Notes: generated from the sequence alone by a model not told the origin. DNA of 64,000 bases from Candidatus Mediterraneibacter guildfordensis (GCA_019112735.1 DXIS01000030.1:35597-99596), one strand, 5' to 3'. Shown: positions 16,434-25,780, numbered from the stretch's first letter. Made by a program: numbers and translations.

Positions 16434-16931
16434 ATGGGTTTTACGCATTTTGATGAAAACGGCAAAGCGGTTATGGTGGATGTGACCGCCAAGTCCGAGA
16501 CGGAGCGGGAGGCCACAGCCACCGGCCGGATCGTGGTGAACCGGGAGGTGTTCCAGGCGATCAAAGCGGGCACGGCCGCCAAGGGCGATGTGCTCGGCGT
16601 TGCGGCCACAGCCGGGATCATGGGGGCGAAGCGTACTTCGGATCTGATCCCCATGTGCCATATCCTGCCGATCACGAACTGCAGGATCCATTTTGACATG
16701 GACCCGGATGAGTGCGCGATCTACTGTGAGTGTACGGTAAAAGTGACCGGGAAGACCGGCGTGGAGATGGAAGCGCTGACCGGCGTGAGCGTGGCGTTGC
16801 TTACGGTCTATGATATGTGCAAGGCCATGGATAAGACGATGGAGATCGGAGAGATCTACCTGGTAAAGAAGACCGGCGGCAAGAGCGGAAATGTATACAA
16901 CGAGAAGAAACGGGAACTTGACCTTTTGTAG
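16434..16931 (+). CDS. moaC: Cyclic pyranopterin monophosphate synthase
   Basis: 165 residues, the normal MoaC length. Conserved signatures [11 protein letters not shown] and [25 protein letters not shown] are present. The enzyme converts the MoaA product to cyclic pyranopterin monophosphate in molybdopterin synthesis. It opens a cluster with mog/moaB, moaA and a MOSC protein in the same direction. moaD, moaE and molybdoenzymes are not in the window. No molybdenum-cofactor riboswitch is visible in the short upstream gap of 66 bases. Confidence 0.95.
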   Translation: MGFTHFDENGKAVMVDVTAKSETEREATATGRIVVNREVFQAIKAGTAAKGDVLGVAATAGIMGAKRTSDLIPMCHILPITNCRIHFDMDPDECAIYCECTVKVTGKTGVEMEALTGVSVALLTVYDMCKAMDKTMEIGEIYLVKKTGGKSGNVYNEKKRELDLL

Positions 16932-16985
16932 AAAACAGCGCGGGCCTGTGGACCGGTCCGGGAAAGAAAGGATAACGGTGGGATT

Positions 16986-17486
16986 ATGCCGGAATACAGA
17001 TGGAAAGCAGCGGTCGTAACCCTTAGCGACAAGGGGTATGCAGGGGAGCGGGAAGACAAAAGCGGTCCCCTCGTCCGCGAGATGATCGGGGCTGCCGGAT
17101 ACGACGTGCAGGAAATGATCCTGCTTCCGGATGATCGTGAAGAAATTAAAAAGTGTCTTCTAAGACTCTGTGACGAAGATAAAATGGATATTGTATTTAC
17201 GACCGGCGGGACCGGGTTCGCCCCGCGGGACTGCACGCCCGAGGCGACCATGGCTGTGGCGGACCGGAATGCGCCGGGGATCGCGGAGGCCATGCGGGCG
17301 GCGTCCATGAAGATCACGCCGAGGGCTATGCTGAGCAGAGGCGTATCCGTGATCCGGGGACAGACGCTGATCATCAATCTGCCGGGCAGCCCGAAGGCGG
17401 TGCGGGAGAATCTGGAAGCCATCCTGCCTTCACTGGATCACGGCCTGGTGATCCTGACCGGGCGCGGCGGGGAGTGCGGACAATGA
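16986..17486 (+). CDS. MogA/MoaB-family molybdopterin adenylyltransferase
   Basis: 166 residues, a single-domain MogA/MoaB protein. The signature VFTTGGTGFAPRDCTPE and the C-terminal LIINLPGSPKAV are diagnostic. It binds molybdopterin and adenylates it before molybdenum insertion. The ATGA overlap with moaA (17483-17486) indicates translational coupling. MogA and MoaB subfamilies cannot be safely separated by eye. Confidence 0.9.
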   Translation: MPEYRWKAAVVTLSDKGYAGEREDKSGPLVREMIGAAGYDVQEMILLPDDREEIKKCLLRLCDEDKMDIVFTTGGTGFAPRDCTPEATMAVADRNAPGIAEAMRAASMKITPRAMLSRGVSVIRGQTLIINLPGSPKAVRENLEAILPSLDHGLVILTGRGGECGQ

Positions 17487-18478
17487 CAGATCAGTTTGGC
17501 AGAACCATCAACTATATGAGAGTGTCCGTGACGGACCGGTGCAATCTCCGGTGCGTGTACTGCATGCCGCCCGAAGGGGTTCCCTGCCTGAGCCACCGGG
17601 ATATCCTGACATATGATGAGATCACCCGGGTCTGCAGGATCGGCGCCGGGCTGGGGATCAGCCGGATCAAGCTGACCGGAGGGGAACCGCTGGTGCGACG
17701 CGGACTGCCGGACCTGCTCGGGATGATCCGGGAGATCCCGGGGATCGAACAGGTTACGCTCACGACAAATGGTATATTATTAAAAGATAAAATAAACGAA
17801 TTAGTTTCCAATGGGCTTGATACAGTTAATATCAGTATCGACAGCCCTGACCCGGACCGGTATGAGAAGATCACCCGGGGCGGCCGTCTGGAAGAGGCGC
17901 TTGCAGGCCTTGAGGCGGCGCTGTCCTGTACAGGCCTGGGCGTCAGGGTCAACTGCGTCCCCATGCAGGAGACGCCGCCGGAAGATATCATCGGGCTGGC
18001 ATCTCTGGCAAAAGACCGGGAACTGGATGTCCGTTTCATTGAAATGATGCCGATCGGCCTGGGAAAGAATTTTGGCATGATCAGCGGAAGCTGGATCCGG
18101 GATCTTCTGGAAGAACGGTTCGGAATCGCCGGTCTGTGTTCTGAGAATGGCGGAAACGGACCGGCAGTCTATGTGCGTTTCCCGGGCTTTAAAGGGCGGA
18201 TCGGGTTTATTGACGCCCTGTCCCATCAGTTCTGCGGTACATGCAACCGGGTCCGGCTGACGTCGGAGGGCTATCTGAAATCCTGCCTTCAGTATGAAAC
18301 AGGCGTGGATCTGAGGCGGCTTCTGAGAAATGGTGCGGAAGATGAGGAACTGAGAACTGAGATGTATAAAGCGATCCATGAGAAGCCTGCCTGCCACCAG
18401 TTTGCCGGAAAAGGGGAAGCGTGCGGATCAGGGGGACAGATATTAGAGACGAGAGATATGTCGCAGATCGGAGGATGA
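17483..18478 (+). CDS. moaA: GTP 3',8-cyclase
   Basis: 331 residues from the ATG at 17483; GGGGAG is well placed for it, and the ATG overlaps the preceding stop. The radical-SAM cluster motif CNLRCVYC is near residue 21, LTGGEPLVR follows, and the second cluster ligands appear as FCGTCNRVRLTSEGYLKSCL. It catalyses the first step of molybdopterin synthesis from GTP. The normal C-terminal Gly-Gly of MoaA is present (SQIGG). Confidence 0.95.
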   Translation: MTDQFGRTINYMRVSVTDRCNLRCVYCMPPEGVPCLSHRDILTYDEITRVCRIGAGLGISRIKLTGGEPLVRRGLPDLLGMIREIPGIEQVTLTTNGILLKDKINELVSNGLDTVNISIDSPDPDRYEKITRGGRLEEALAGLEAALSCTGLGVRVNCVPMQETPPEDIIGLASLAKDRELDVRFIEMMPIGLGKNFGMISGSWIRDLLEERFGIAGLCSENGGNGPAVYVRFPGFKGRIGFIDALSHQFCGTCNRVRLTSEGYLKSCLQYETGVDLRRLLRNGAEDEELRTEMYKAIHEKPACHQFAGKGEACGSGGQILETRDMSQIGG

Positions 18479-18480
18479 AG

Positions 18481-18924
18481 ATGGGAACAGTGATCGCTGT
18501 CTGCACAAGCCCGGAAAAGGGCACGCAGAAGACAGATGTGAGAGAAGCGGTTTTTATAGAGGATTTCGGGATCGAGGGCGACGCCCATGCGGGAAAGTGG
18601 CACCGTCAGGTAAGCCTTTTATCCTATGACAAGATCCGGGCATTTCAGGAAAGAGGCGCCCGGGTCGGCCATGGCGCGTTCGGGGAAAATCTGGTCGTTG
18701 AGGGGATCGATTTCCGCACACTTCCGGTGGGAACGAGACTGGACTGCGGTGATGTGGTACTGGAGATTACCCAGATCGGAAAGGAGTGCCATCACGGTTG
18801 CCGGATATTTCAGGAGATGGGAGAATGCATCATGCCCCGGGAAGGCGTCTTCGCGAAAGTGGTCCGGGGCGGTGTGATCCGCTCGGGCGACGTGATGCGT
18901 GTGGAAAACCATGAAGCGGATTAG
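18481..18924 (+). CDS. MOSC domain protein
   Basis: About 147 residues forming one MOSC domain: DFGIEGDAHAGKWHRQVSLLS, AFGENLVVEGIDF, and the conserved Cys region GKECHHGCRIF. Stand-alone MOSC proteins of this size are often fused to or located beside moaC/mog and probably carry sulfur or molybdenum for cofactor maturation. The GGAGG at 18470-18474 fits the ATG at 18481 better than the ATG at 18475. The 3' end overlaps the GH25 gene by 14 bases. Confidence 0.88.
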   Translation: MGTVIAVCTSPEKGTQKTDVREAVFIEDFGIEGDAHAGKWHRQVSLLSYDKIRAFQERGARVGHGAFGENLVVEGIDFRTLPVGTRLDCGDVVLEITQIGKECHHGCRIFQEMGECIMPREGVFAKVVRGGVIRSGDVMRVENHEAD

Positions 18925-19813
18925 CAGAATAATCCTGGTATTATTCATATTCGCCGTTGCCGGGATCTTTGTATTCGATTACTTTGAAGACCGCAGCAGT
19001 GAGAATAAGGAGACTGCAGTAGAGTCTGAGGATGATGCGGACGGGCAGAAGGAAACTTATGTGTTTCTTGACGTGGAAGGAAATGTCTACAATGCGCAGC
19101 TCCTCGGGAAAGTCCCGGAATGCACATATGATCCCGACTGTCTTGTGACGGATGAAAAGACCGGATATAAGCATTATACAGATGAAAAGAATCACGTGAC
19201 GGCAAAGCCCGGCATAGATGTTTCTGAATTCCAGGGCGAAGAGATCGACTGGAAGAAAGTCAGGGATGCAGGATTTGAGTTTGTGATCCTGCGGCTCGGA
19301 TACCGGGCGTACGGCGAGAGCGGCGCCCTTGTTCTGGACGCCATGTATGAGGAAAATGTGAAAGCCGCACTTGATGCAGGACTGGAAGTCGGTGTATACT
19401 TTTTCTCTCAGGCCATTACAGACGCGGAGGCGGAAGAAGAGGCGCAGTTCGTGCTGGATCATGTCCGGCCCTATAACATTACCGGGCCGGTGGTGTATGA
19501 CACGGAAGAGATCAAGTGGGATACTTACCGCGCAGAAGATAATACGTCTGAAGAATATACAAAGTACTGCAGGGTATTCTGCGACGCAGTGGAGGCGGCC
19601 GGCTATGAGCCGATGATCTACTGCAATATGAAATGGATGGCATTTACCCTTGATATGGAAGAACTGGCGGGATATGATTTCTGGTATGCGGATTATTATG
19701 ATGTACCCCAGTGCCCGTATGATTATAAAATATGGCAGTACAGCGAGACCGGCGTTGTGCCCGGGATTAATGGAAATGTAGATCTGAATCTGTGGTTTCA
19801 GGAAGGAGAATAA
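18911..19813 (+). CDS. GH25 lysozyme-like glycosyl hydrolase, membrane-anchored or secreted
   Basis: About 300 residues: an N-terminal basic-hydrophobic segment (KRISRIILVLFIFAVAGIFV), an acidic linker, then a GH25 domain with GIDVSEFQGEEIDWKKV, FVILRLGYRAYGESG and the catalytic-region VVYDTEEIKW (Asp and Glu of the DxE pair). It should cleave the N-acetylmuramyl linkage of peptidoglycan outside the cell. I prefer the ATG at 18911 over the track GTG at 18899. Its place between molybdopterin genes and prmA gives no functional clue; it overlaps the MOSC gene. Confidence 0.88.
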   Translation: MKRISRIILVLFIFAVAGIFVFDYFEDRSSENKETAVESEDDADGQKETYVFLDVEGNVYNAQLLGKVPECTYDPDCLVTDEKTGYKHYTDEKNHVTAKPGIDVSEFQGEEIDWKKVRDAGFEFVILRLGYRAYGESGALVLDAMYEENVKAALDAGLEVGVYFFSQAITDAEAEEEAQFVLDHVRPYNITGPVVYDTEEIKWDTYRAEDNTSEEYTKYCRVFCDAVEAAGYEPMIYCNMKWMAFTLDMEELAGYDFWYADYYDVPQCPYDYKIWQYSETGVVPGINGNVDLNLWFQEGE

Positions 19814-19816
19814 ACG

Positions 19817-20773
19817 ATGAAATGGTATAAGTACCGTCTGAAAACAACGACTGAGGCAGAAGACATCGTCAGCAGCATGCTGGCGGATCTTGGCATCGAA
19901 GGGGTGGAGATCGAGGACAAGGTCCCGCTCACGCAGAAAGACAAGGAGCAGATGTTCGTGGACATCCTGCCGGAGACAGAGCCGGATGACGGCGTGGCAT
20001 ATCTCAGCTTCTATCTGGAGCCGGAAGCGGACCGGGAGAAAGTCCTGGCGGACGTGCGCAGGGAGCTTGAAGAAATGTCTTCCTATGTGAATGTCGGGGA
20101 ATGTCTCATCGAGGAATCCCAGACAGAGGATGTGGACTGGGTGAACAACTGGAAGCAGTACTTTCATCAGTTCTATGTGGATGACATCCTGATCATCCCT
20201 TCATGGGAGGATGTAAAACCCGAAGACAGCGATAAAATGGTGATCCACATCGATCCGGGCACGGCGTTCGGGACCGGCATGCATGAGACCACACAGCTGT
20301 GCATCCGGCAGATCCGCAAATACGTGACGGACCAGACAAAGATCCTGGATGTGGGATGCGGAAGCGGCATCCTCGGAATGCTTGCGCTCAAGTTCGGAGC
20401 GGCGTATTCCGTGGGCACGGACCTGGATCCCTGCGCCATCGAGGCAACCTATGAAAACATGGAAGTAAACGGGATCCCGAAAGACCGGTATGAAGTCATG
20501 ATCGGCAATATCATTGACGATAAGAACATTCAGGACAAAGTCGGATATGCATGCTATGACATCGTCGCGGCAAATATCCTGGCGGATGTGCTGGTGGAAC
20601 TGACCCCGGTGGTCGTAAACCAGATGAAGCCTGGCGGGATCTACATTACCAGCGGGATCATTGATGACAAAGAGCAGACGGTGGTGGACGCTGTGACAGC
20701 GGCGGGCCTGGAAGTATTAAGCGTCACATACCAGGGTGAATGGGTCTGTGTAACGGCCAGAAAGCCGGAGTAA
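19817..20773 (+). CDS. prmA: Ribosomal protein L11 methyltransferase
   Basis: 318 residues. The N-terminal substrate-recruiting domain is followed by the SAM-binding motif KILDVGCGSGILGML and the catalytic-region IVAANILADVL. WKQYFHQF and PGTAFGTGMHETT are further PrmA signatures. It trimethylates ribosomal protein L11. It starts 4 bases after the GH25 gene and precedes rsmE, its common neighbour in Firmicutes. Confidence 0.95.
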   Translation: MKWYKYRLKTTTEAEDIVSSMLADLGIEGVEIEDKVPLTQKDKEQMFVDILPETEPDDGVAYLSFYLEPEADREKVLADVRRELEEMSSYVNVGECLIEESQTEDVDWVNNWKQYFHQFYVDDILIIPSWEDVKPEDSDKMVIHIDPGTAFGTGMHETTQLCIRQIRKYVTDQTKILDVGCGSGILGMLALKFGAAYSVGTDLDPCAIEATYENMEVNGIPKDRYEVMIGNIIDDKNIQDKVGYACYDIVAANILADVLVELTPVVVNQMKPGGIYITSGIIDDKEQTVVDAVTAAGLEVLSVTYQGEWVCVTARKPE

Positions 20774-20797
20774 TTACAGAAAGAGTAAGGAACGATC

Positions 20798-21550
20798 ATG
20801 CAGCAGTTTTTTGCAGACCCTTCCATGATCAGGGAGGGCCGGGTCTGTCTGGAAGGCCCGGATGTCAATCATATGAAAAATGTCCTCCGAATGAAGCAGG
20901 GGGAAGATGTCCGCATCAATGACGGATGCGGCAGGACCTGGCTGTGCAGCATCCAGTCCTACGAAGGGAAAACTGCGGTGCTGGACATCCTGAAAGAGCT
21001 GGATGCGGATACAGAGCTTCCGGCCCGGATCTGGCTGTTCCAGGGGCTCCCCAAGGGGGACAAGATGGAGCTGATCGTGCAGAAAGCAGTGGAACTGGGC
21101 GCGTATGCGGTCGTCCCATTTTCGGCAAAACGTTCGGTGGTCCGGCTGGATCAGAAGAAAGCGGAAAAGAAGCGGGAGCGCTGGCAGGCAGTTTCCAAAG
21201 GCGCGGCGGAGCAGTCCGGCCGGGGCATCATCCCGGAGGTCCATCCGCTTAAGAGTTTCAATGAGGCGCTTGATATGGCGGCGGATCTTGACGTGACCCT
21301 GATCCCCTATGAGCGGGAAGAAGGGATGGACGGGATGATCCGGGCGGTCCGGAAGATCAGGCCGGGGCAGTCTGCCGGCGTCTTTATCGGACCGGAGGGC
21401 GGATTCGAGGAAGAGGAAGTGCGTAAGGCCATAGAGCAGGGCGCGCTTCCGGTGTCGCTCGGGAAGCGGATCCTCCGGACGGAGACGGCCGGGCTTGCAA
21501 TGCTGTCCATCCTGATGTATCATCTGGAGTGCGAAAGTCATATTTTATAA
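20798..21550 (+). CDS. rsmE: 16S rRNA (uracil1498-N3)-methyltransferase
   Basis: 250 residues. A PUA-like N-terminal domain (NHMKNVLRMKQGEDVRINDG) is followed by a SPOUT methyltransferase core with IGPEGGFEEEEV and LGKRILRTETAGLAML, the knotted SAM site of RsmE. Follows prmA by 24 bases, probably the same transcript. Confidence 0.95.
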   Translation: MQQFFADPSMIREGRVCLEGPDVNHMKNVLRMKQGEDVRINDGCGRTWLCSIQSYEGKTAVLDILKELDADTELPARIWLFQGLPKGDKMELIVQKAVELGAYAVVPFSAKRSVVRLDQKKAEKKRERWQAVSKGAAEQSGRGIIPEVHPLKSFNEALDMAADLDVTLIPYEREEGMDGMIRAVRKIRPGQSAGVFIGPEGGFEEEEVRKAIEQGALPVSLGKRILRTETAGLAMLSILMYHLECESHIL

Positions 21551-21581
21551 AATAGAACAGTTTTGAGAGAAGGCAGTTAAT

Positions 21582-22739
21582 ATGGAAGTATATTTGGACA
21601 ATTCCGCTACGACGATGTGTTATCCGGAAGTGGGGGAACTGGTATATAACGTGATGTGCCGGGACTACGGCAATCCGTCCTCCATGCACCGCAAAGGCGT
21701 GCAGGCGGAGCACTATATCCGGGAGGCGAAAGAGACGATTAGCCGGCTCCTGAAAGTAAATGCAAAAGAGATCTTCTTCACGTCAGGCGGCACTGAGAGC
21801 GATAATCTGGCGCTCATCGGCTGCGCCCGCGCCAACCGCCGGAACGGGAACCATCTGATCACATCTTCGGTGGAGCATCCGGCGATCCTGAATACGATGC
21901 GTTATCTGGAAGAAGAGGAAGGGTTCCGTGTCACCTATCTTCCGGTGGACGAATACGGAAGGATCCGGCTTGAGGCGCTGAAGGAAGCACTCTGCCCGGA
22001 GACGATTCTGGTCTCCATTATGTACGTGAATAATGAACTGGGAACCGTCCAGCCGGTGCAGGAGGCGGCGCGCATGGTGAAGCAGTACAAACCGTCCATC
22101 CTGTTCCACACGGATGCGGTCCAGGGATACGGGAAGTACCGGATCTGGCCGAAGCGCATGGGGATCGACCTCCTGACGGCGAGCGGGCATAAGATCCACG
22201 GTCCGAAAGGGGTTGGGTTTCTGTATATCGACAGCCGGGTGAAGATCCGTCCGATCGTCTTCGGCGGCGGGCAGCAGAAGGACATCCGCTCCGGAACGGA
22301 GAATGTGCCCGGGATCGCGGGACTCGGTCTTGCCTCGAAAATGATCTATCAGGATCTGGACCGGAAGAACGAGACCATGCGGCAGCTGAAAGCCCGTTTT
22401 CTGGAGGGAATATCAAAGATCGAACACACGAAGGTCCACGGCTTCACAGATGAGAACAGCGCGCCCCATATCGTGAGCGTTGGATTCGCGGGCGTGCGGA
22501 GTGAAGTCCTGCTCCACGCGCTGGAGGATAAAGGGATCTGCGTATCATCGGGTTCAGCCTGCGCATCCAACCATCCGGCGGTGAGCGGGGTGCTTAAGGG
22601 CATCGGGGCGTCAGGAGAATATCTGGAGTCCACGCTCCGGTTCAGCATGTCGGAGTTTACGACGAAAGAAGAAATTGACTATACACTGGAAACACTATAT
22701 AATTGTATACCGATGCTTCGGAGATTTACGAGGCGCTAG
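21582..22739 (+). CDS. Cysteine desulfurase (NifS/IscS family)
   Basis: 385 residues, PLP-dependent. The N-terminal MEVYLDNSATT, FTSGGTESDNLAL, the Lys region LTASGHKIHGPKG and the catalytic Cys loop CVSSGSACASNHPA are all present. It mobilises sulfur as a persulfide. Its position 26 bases upstream of thiI makes supply of sulfur for tRNA 4-thiouridine the most likely role, as for dedicated NifS-like enzymes in Firmicutes. Confidence 0.93.
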   Translation: MEVYLDNSATTMCYPEVGELVYNVMCRDYGNPSSMHRKGVQAEHYIREAKETISRLLKVNAKEIFFTSGGTESDNLALIGCARANRRNGNHLITSSVEHPAILNTMRYLEEEEGFRVTYLPVDEYGRIRLEALKEALCPETILVSIMYVNNELGTVQPVQEAARMVKQYKPSILFHTDAVQGYGKYRIWPKRMGIDLLTASGHKIHGPKGVGFLYIDSRVKIRPIVFGGGQQKDIRSGTENVPGIAGLGLASKMIYQDLDRKNETMRQLKARFLEGISKIEHTKVHGFTDENSAPHIVSVGFAGVRSEVLLHALEDKGICVSSGSACASNHPAVSGVLKGIGASGEYLESTLRFSMSEFTTKEEIDYTLETLYNCIPMLRRFTRR

Positions 22740-22765
22740 CGCGGTAGAGATAAAAGGAGAGAACC

Positions 22766-23950
22766 ATGAGATTTCATTCATTTCTGATCAAATACGGAGA
22801 GATCGGGATCAAGGGCAAGAACCGGTATATGTTCGAGAATGCGCTTGTCAGACAGATCCGCTACGCACTGAAGGATGTGGACGGCGAATTCCTCGTGCAT
22901 AAATGCCACGGGCGCGTGTATGTGGACTGCAGCGGCGAGTATGATTTTGAAGGCGCGGCGGAGAGCCTGCAGAAAGTGTTCGGCATCGTCGGGATCTGCC
23001 CGGTGGTGCGCAAACCGGTGCAGGAGATCGGTGAACTCCGCAAAGACATCGTGGCCTATGTGGGCCAGATGTATCCGGAAGGCAACAGGACATTCAAAGT
23101 GGAGGCGAGACGCGCGAACAAGCGGTATCCGCTCAACTCCATGGAGATCAACTGCGAACTGGGCGAGGCGGTCCTGGAAGCCTACCCGGAGATGCGCGTG
23201 GATGTGCACAACCCGGATGTCAGGCTGAATGTGGAGATCCGGGAGGAAGTATATATCTATTCCGAGATCATCCCGGGACCGGGCGGTATGCCGGTCGGAA
23301 CGAACGGCAGCGCCATGCTGCTCCTTTCCGGCGGGATCGACAGTCCGGTGGCGGGTTACATGATCGCCAAGCGGGGCGTGGAGATCGAGGCGGTTTACTT
23401 CCATGCGCCGCCGTATACGAGCGAGCGCGCCAAGGAGAAGGTGGTGGATCTGGCAAGGCTTGTATCTGCTTATGCAGGACCCATCAAACTGCACATTGTA
23501 AACTTCACGGATATCCAGCTATATATCTATGAAAAATGCCCTCATGACGAGCTGACGATCATCATGCGCAGATATATGATGCGGATCGCGGAACATTTCG
23601 CGAAGAAGGACGGATGTCTGGGGCTGATCACAGGCGAGAGCATCGGCCAGGTGGCGAGCCAGACCATGCAGAGCCTGGCGGCGACCAATGCGGTGTGCAC
23701 CCTGCCGGTATACCGTCCGCTGATCGGATTTGACAAGAAAGAGATCGTGGAGATCTCGGAAAAGATCGACACGTATGAAGTTTCCATCCAGCCTTACGAG
23801 GACTGCTGTACGATCTTCGTGGCGAAGCATCCGGTGACAAAACCGAATGTGGAGCGGATCGCGAAGTCGGAGCTGAACCTGACGGAGAAGATCGATGAGA
23901 TGGTGAAGACGGCGGTGGAGACTGCAGAAGTGATCACGGTCGGAAAGTAA
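22766..23950 (+). CDS. thiI: tRNA 4-thiouridine synthetase
   Basis: 394 residues: N-terminal ferredoxin-like and THUMP domains, then a PP-loop ATPase motif (LLLSGGIDSPVAGYM) and the AANMD-like region LGLITGESIGQVASQTMQSL. There is no C-terminal rhodanese domain, the usual form in Firmicutes, where a partner desulfurase feeds sulfur directly. That partner is the gene just upstream. GGAGAGAACC precedes the ATG. Confidence 0.95.
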   Translation: MRFHSFLIKYGEIGIKGKNRYMFENALVRQIRYALKDVDGEFLVHKCHGRVYVDCSGEYDFEGAAESLQKVFGIVGICPVVRKPVQEIGELRKDIVAYVGQMYPEGNRTFKVEARRANKRYPLNSMEINCELGEAVLEAYPEMRVDVHNPDVRLNVEIREEVYIYSEIIPGPGGMPVGTNGSAMLLLSGGIDSPVAGYMIAKRGVEIEAVYFHAPPYTSERAKEKVVDLARLVSAYAGPIKLHIVNFTDIQLYIYEKCPHDELTIIMRRYMMRIAEHFAKKDGCLGLITGESIGQVASQTMQSLAATNAVCTLPVYRPLIGFDKKEIVEISEKIDTYEVSIQPYEDCCTIFVAKHPVTKPNVERIAKSELNLTEKIDEMVKTAVETAEVITVGK

Positions 23951-24006
23951 GAGAGTGAACAGACGGGCCCGCCTGCGGAGTATCCGCTCCGCGGGGCCTG
24001 CTCAAT

Positions 24007-24042
24007 AAAAAAAGAAGCTGCCTCATAACTGAGACAGCTTTC
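24007..24042 (-). terminator. Terminator of the HPr-like gene
   Basis: Read on the minus strand, AAGCTGTCTCA and TGAGGCAGCTT pair with a short loop and are followed by CTTTTTTTATT, a clear U-tract. A second GC-rich inverted repeat at about 23965-23999 lies just after thiI but has no U-tract on the plus strand. Confidence 0.8.
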
Positions 24043-24056
24043 TGTATGGACAATAA

Positions 24057-24290
24057 TTATTTGATGATGTAAGAATCAAGTGCAGCGAGGATCTCATCTA
24101 CATTATCGTCTGCATGGATGTTCAGATCGATCGGCTTGGAAAGATCCAGGCTGAAGATTCCCATGATTGACTTAGCATCGATAACGTATCTTCCGGATAC
24201 TAAATCGAAATCATTGTCATACTTTGTGATCTCGTTCACAAAAGATTTTACTTTGTCGATTGAGTTTAATGAAATCTGTACAGTTTTCAT
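24057..24290 (-). CDS. HPr-family protein lacking the phosphorylatable His
   Basis: 77 residues with the HPr fold pattern; the Ser46 region is kept as AKSIMGIFSLDLS. By alignment to true HPr, the His15 position is Ser in NSIDKV, and the Arg17 neighbour is also lost. It therefore cannot carry phosphate for PTS sugar uptake in the usual way. It recalls Crh of Bacillus, which keeps Ser46 but lacks His15 and acts in carbon catabolite control, though Crh identity is not shown. Monocistronic, with an AAGGAGGG site and its own terminator. Confidence 0.85.
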   Translation of the reverse strand: MKTVQISLNSIDKVKSFVNEITKYDNDFDLVSGRYVIDAKSIMGIFSLDLSKPIDLNIHADDNVDEILAALDSYIIK

Positions 24291-24411
24291 TTTTTGTCCC
24301 TCCTTGAATCATACAATAAAAATAAGCATGGGTTTTCTGAACCCTACGTCTATTCTAAGAGATGCACTGTTAAAAGTCAAGAAACAATAGAGGAAAAATG
24401 AGGTAAATTTG

Positions 24412-25704
24412 ATGGATAAGAAAGCAGCTCTGCACAATCTGGGGTGCAAAGTAAACGCATATGAAACAGAAGCAATGCAGGAAATGCTCGAGAAAGCAGG
24501 ATACGAGATCGTGCCTTTTAAAGAAGGGGCGGACGTCTATGTTATCAATACCTGTACGGTAACGAATATCGCCGACCGGAAGTCCCGGCAGATGCTGCAC
24601 CGGGCGCGGAAGATGAACCCGGACGCCGTCGTCGTGGCAGCGGGCTGCTACGTCCAGGCGCAGGACGGGAAAGGTCAGGATCCGTGCATCGACATTGTGC
24701 TCGGGAACAACCATAAAAAAGACCTGGTGCGGATCCTGGACGAATATGCGGCAGAGCGCGCTTCTGCCGCGGAGATCGAAGACATCAGCCGCACCCGCGA
24801 ATATGAATCCCTGCATCTGACGAAGCCGGGCGATCACACGAGAGCCTATATCAAGGTCCAGGACGGATGCAACCAGTTCTGCACTTACTGCATTATCCCT
24901 TATGCCCGCGGACGGGTGCGCAGCCGCGTGATGGAGGATGTCCTGCGCGAGGTGCGGGAACTGGCGGAAGGTGGCTATAAAGAAGTCGTACTGACGGGGA
25001 TCCACCTGAGCTCCTACGGGATCGATTTTGACCGGGAACGGCATCTCCTGGAGCTGATCCGGGCGGTCCATGAGGTGGACGGCATTGAGCGGATCCGGCT
25101 GGGGTCTCTGGAACCGGGTATTATTACGGAGGAATTCGCACGGGAGCTGAGCCGGATCCCGGAGATCTGCCCGCATTTCCACCTTTCCCTGCAGAGCGGG
25201 TGCGATGCAACGCTCAAGCGGATGAACCGCCGGTATACAAGCGCGGAATATGCTGAAAAATGCAGGATCTTAAGGAAATATTTTGATGATCCCGCCCTTA
25301 CGACAGACGTGATCGTGGGATTCCCGGGGGAGACGGAAGAAGAATTCAGGGCGTCTTATGATTTCGTGGACAGCATTGATTTCTATGAGACGCATATTTT
25401 CAAATATTCCAGACGGAGCGGGACGAAAGCGGCCGTCATGCCGGATCAGGTCAGCGAACAGGTGAAGGCAGAGCGAAGCGCAGTCATGATCGGACTGGGC
25501 GAACGGAAGCGCGCCGCTTATGAGAAACGGTACGTCGGCCGGGAAGTTGAAGTGCTGGTGGAAGAAGATGCGGTCATGGACGGACGCTGCGTCCAGGTGG
25601 GCCATACAAAAGAGTATATTAAGGTTGCGCTGGAAAGTAATGAGGATCTGAAAAACCGGATCGTAAAAGTGCGTATTGAAAATGATTCACAAATTATGCA
25701 TTGA
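24412..25704 (+). CDS. mtaB: tRNA t6A37 methylthiotransferase
   Basis: 430 residues, starting at the ATG at 24412 (the track uses a TTG one codon earlier). N-terminal cluster ligands appear in NLGCKVNAYE, NTCTVTNIAD and AGCYVQ. The radical-SAM motif is CNQFCTYCIIPYARGRVRSR, and a C-terminal TRAM region follows (VEVLVEEDAVMDGRCVQVGHTKEYIKV). It adds a methylthio group to t6A at position 37 of tRNAs. It is distinguished from MiaB by the short N-terminal region and overall length. Confidence 0.93.
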   Translation: MDKKAALHNLGCKVNAYETEAMQEMLEKAGYEIVPFKEGADVYVINTCTVTNIADRKSRQMLHRARKMNPDAVVVAAGCYVQAQDGKGQDPCIDIVLGNNHKKDLVRILDEYAAERASAAEIEDISRTREYESLHLTKPGDHTRAYIKVQDGCNQFCTYCIIPYARGRVRSRVMEDVLREVRELAEGGYKEVVLTGIHLSSYGIDFDRERHLLELIRAVHEVDGIERIRLGSLEPGIITEEFARELSRIPEICPHFHLSLQSGCDATLKRMNRRYTSAEYAEKCRILRKYFDDPALTTDVIVGFPGETEEEFRASYDFVDSIDFYETHIFKYSRRSGTKAAVMPDQVSEQVKAERSAVMIGLGERKRAAYEKRYVGREVEVLVEEDAVMDGRCVQVGHTKEYIKVALESNEDLKNRIVKVRIENDSQIMH

Positions 25705-25757
25705 ATTTTACAGGCGAGTATATTAGAATGGTAAATAGGGATTTTAGTATTAAAATC
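25701..25757 (+). promoter_or_regulatory. Promoter of the ireB-ruvX-yrzB cluster with palindrome at the start site
   Basis: TTGAAT (25701-25706) and TAGAAT (25724-25729) lie 17 bases apart, overlapping the end of mtaB. GATTTTAgtatTAAAATC at 25740-25757 is a perfect inverted repeat beginning about where transcription should start, a possible operator. Confidence 0.55.
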
Positions 25758-25780
25758 TATGAAAAAAGGAGGACGTAAAG

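Noticed and set aside
23965-23999. Terminator of thiI
   Set aside because: A GC-rich inverted repeat with bulges is present, but no U-tract follows on the plus strand, so the call is too weak.
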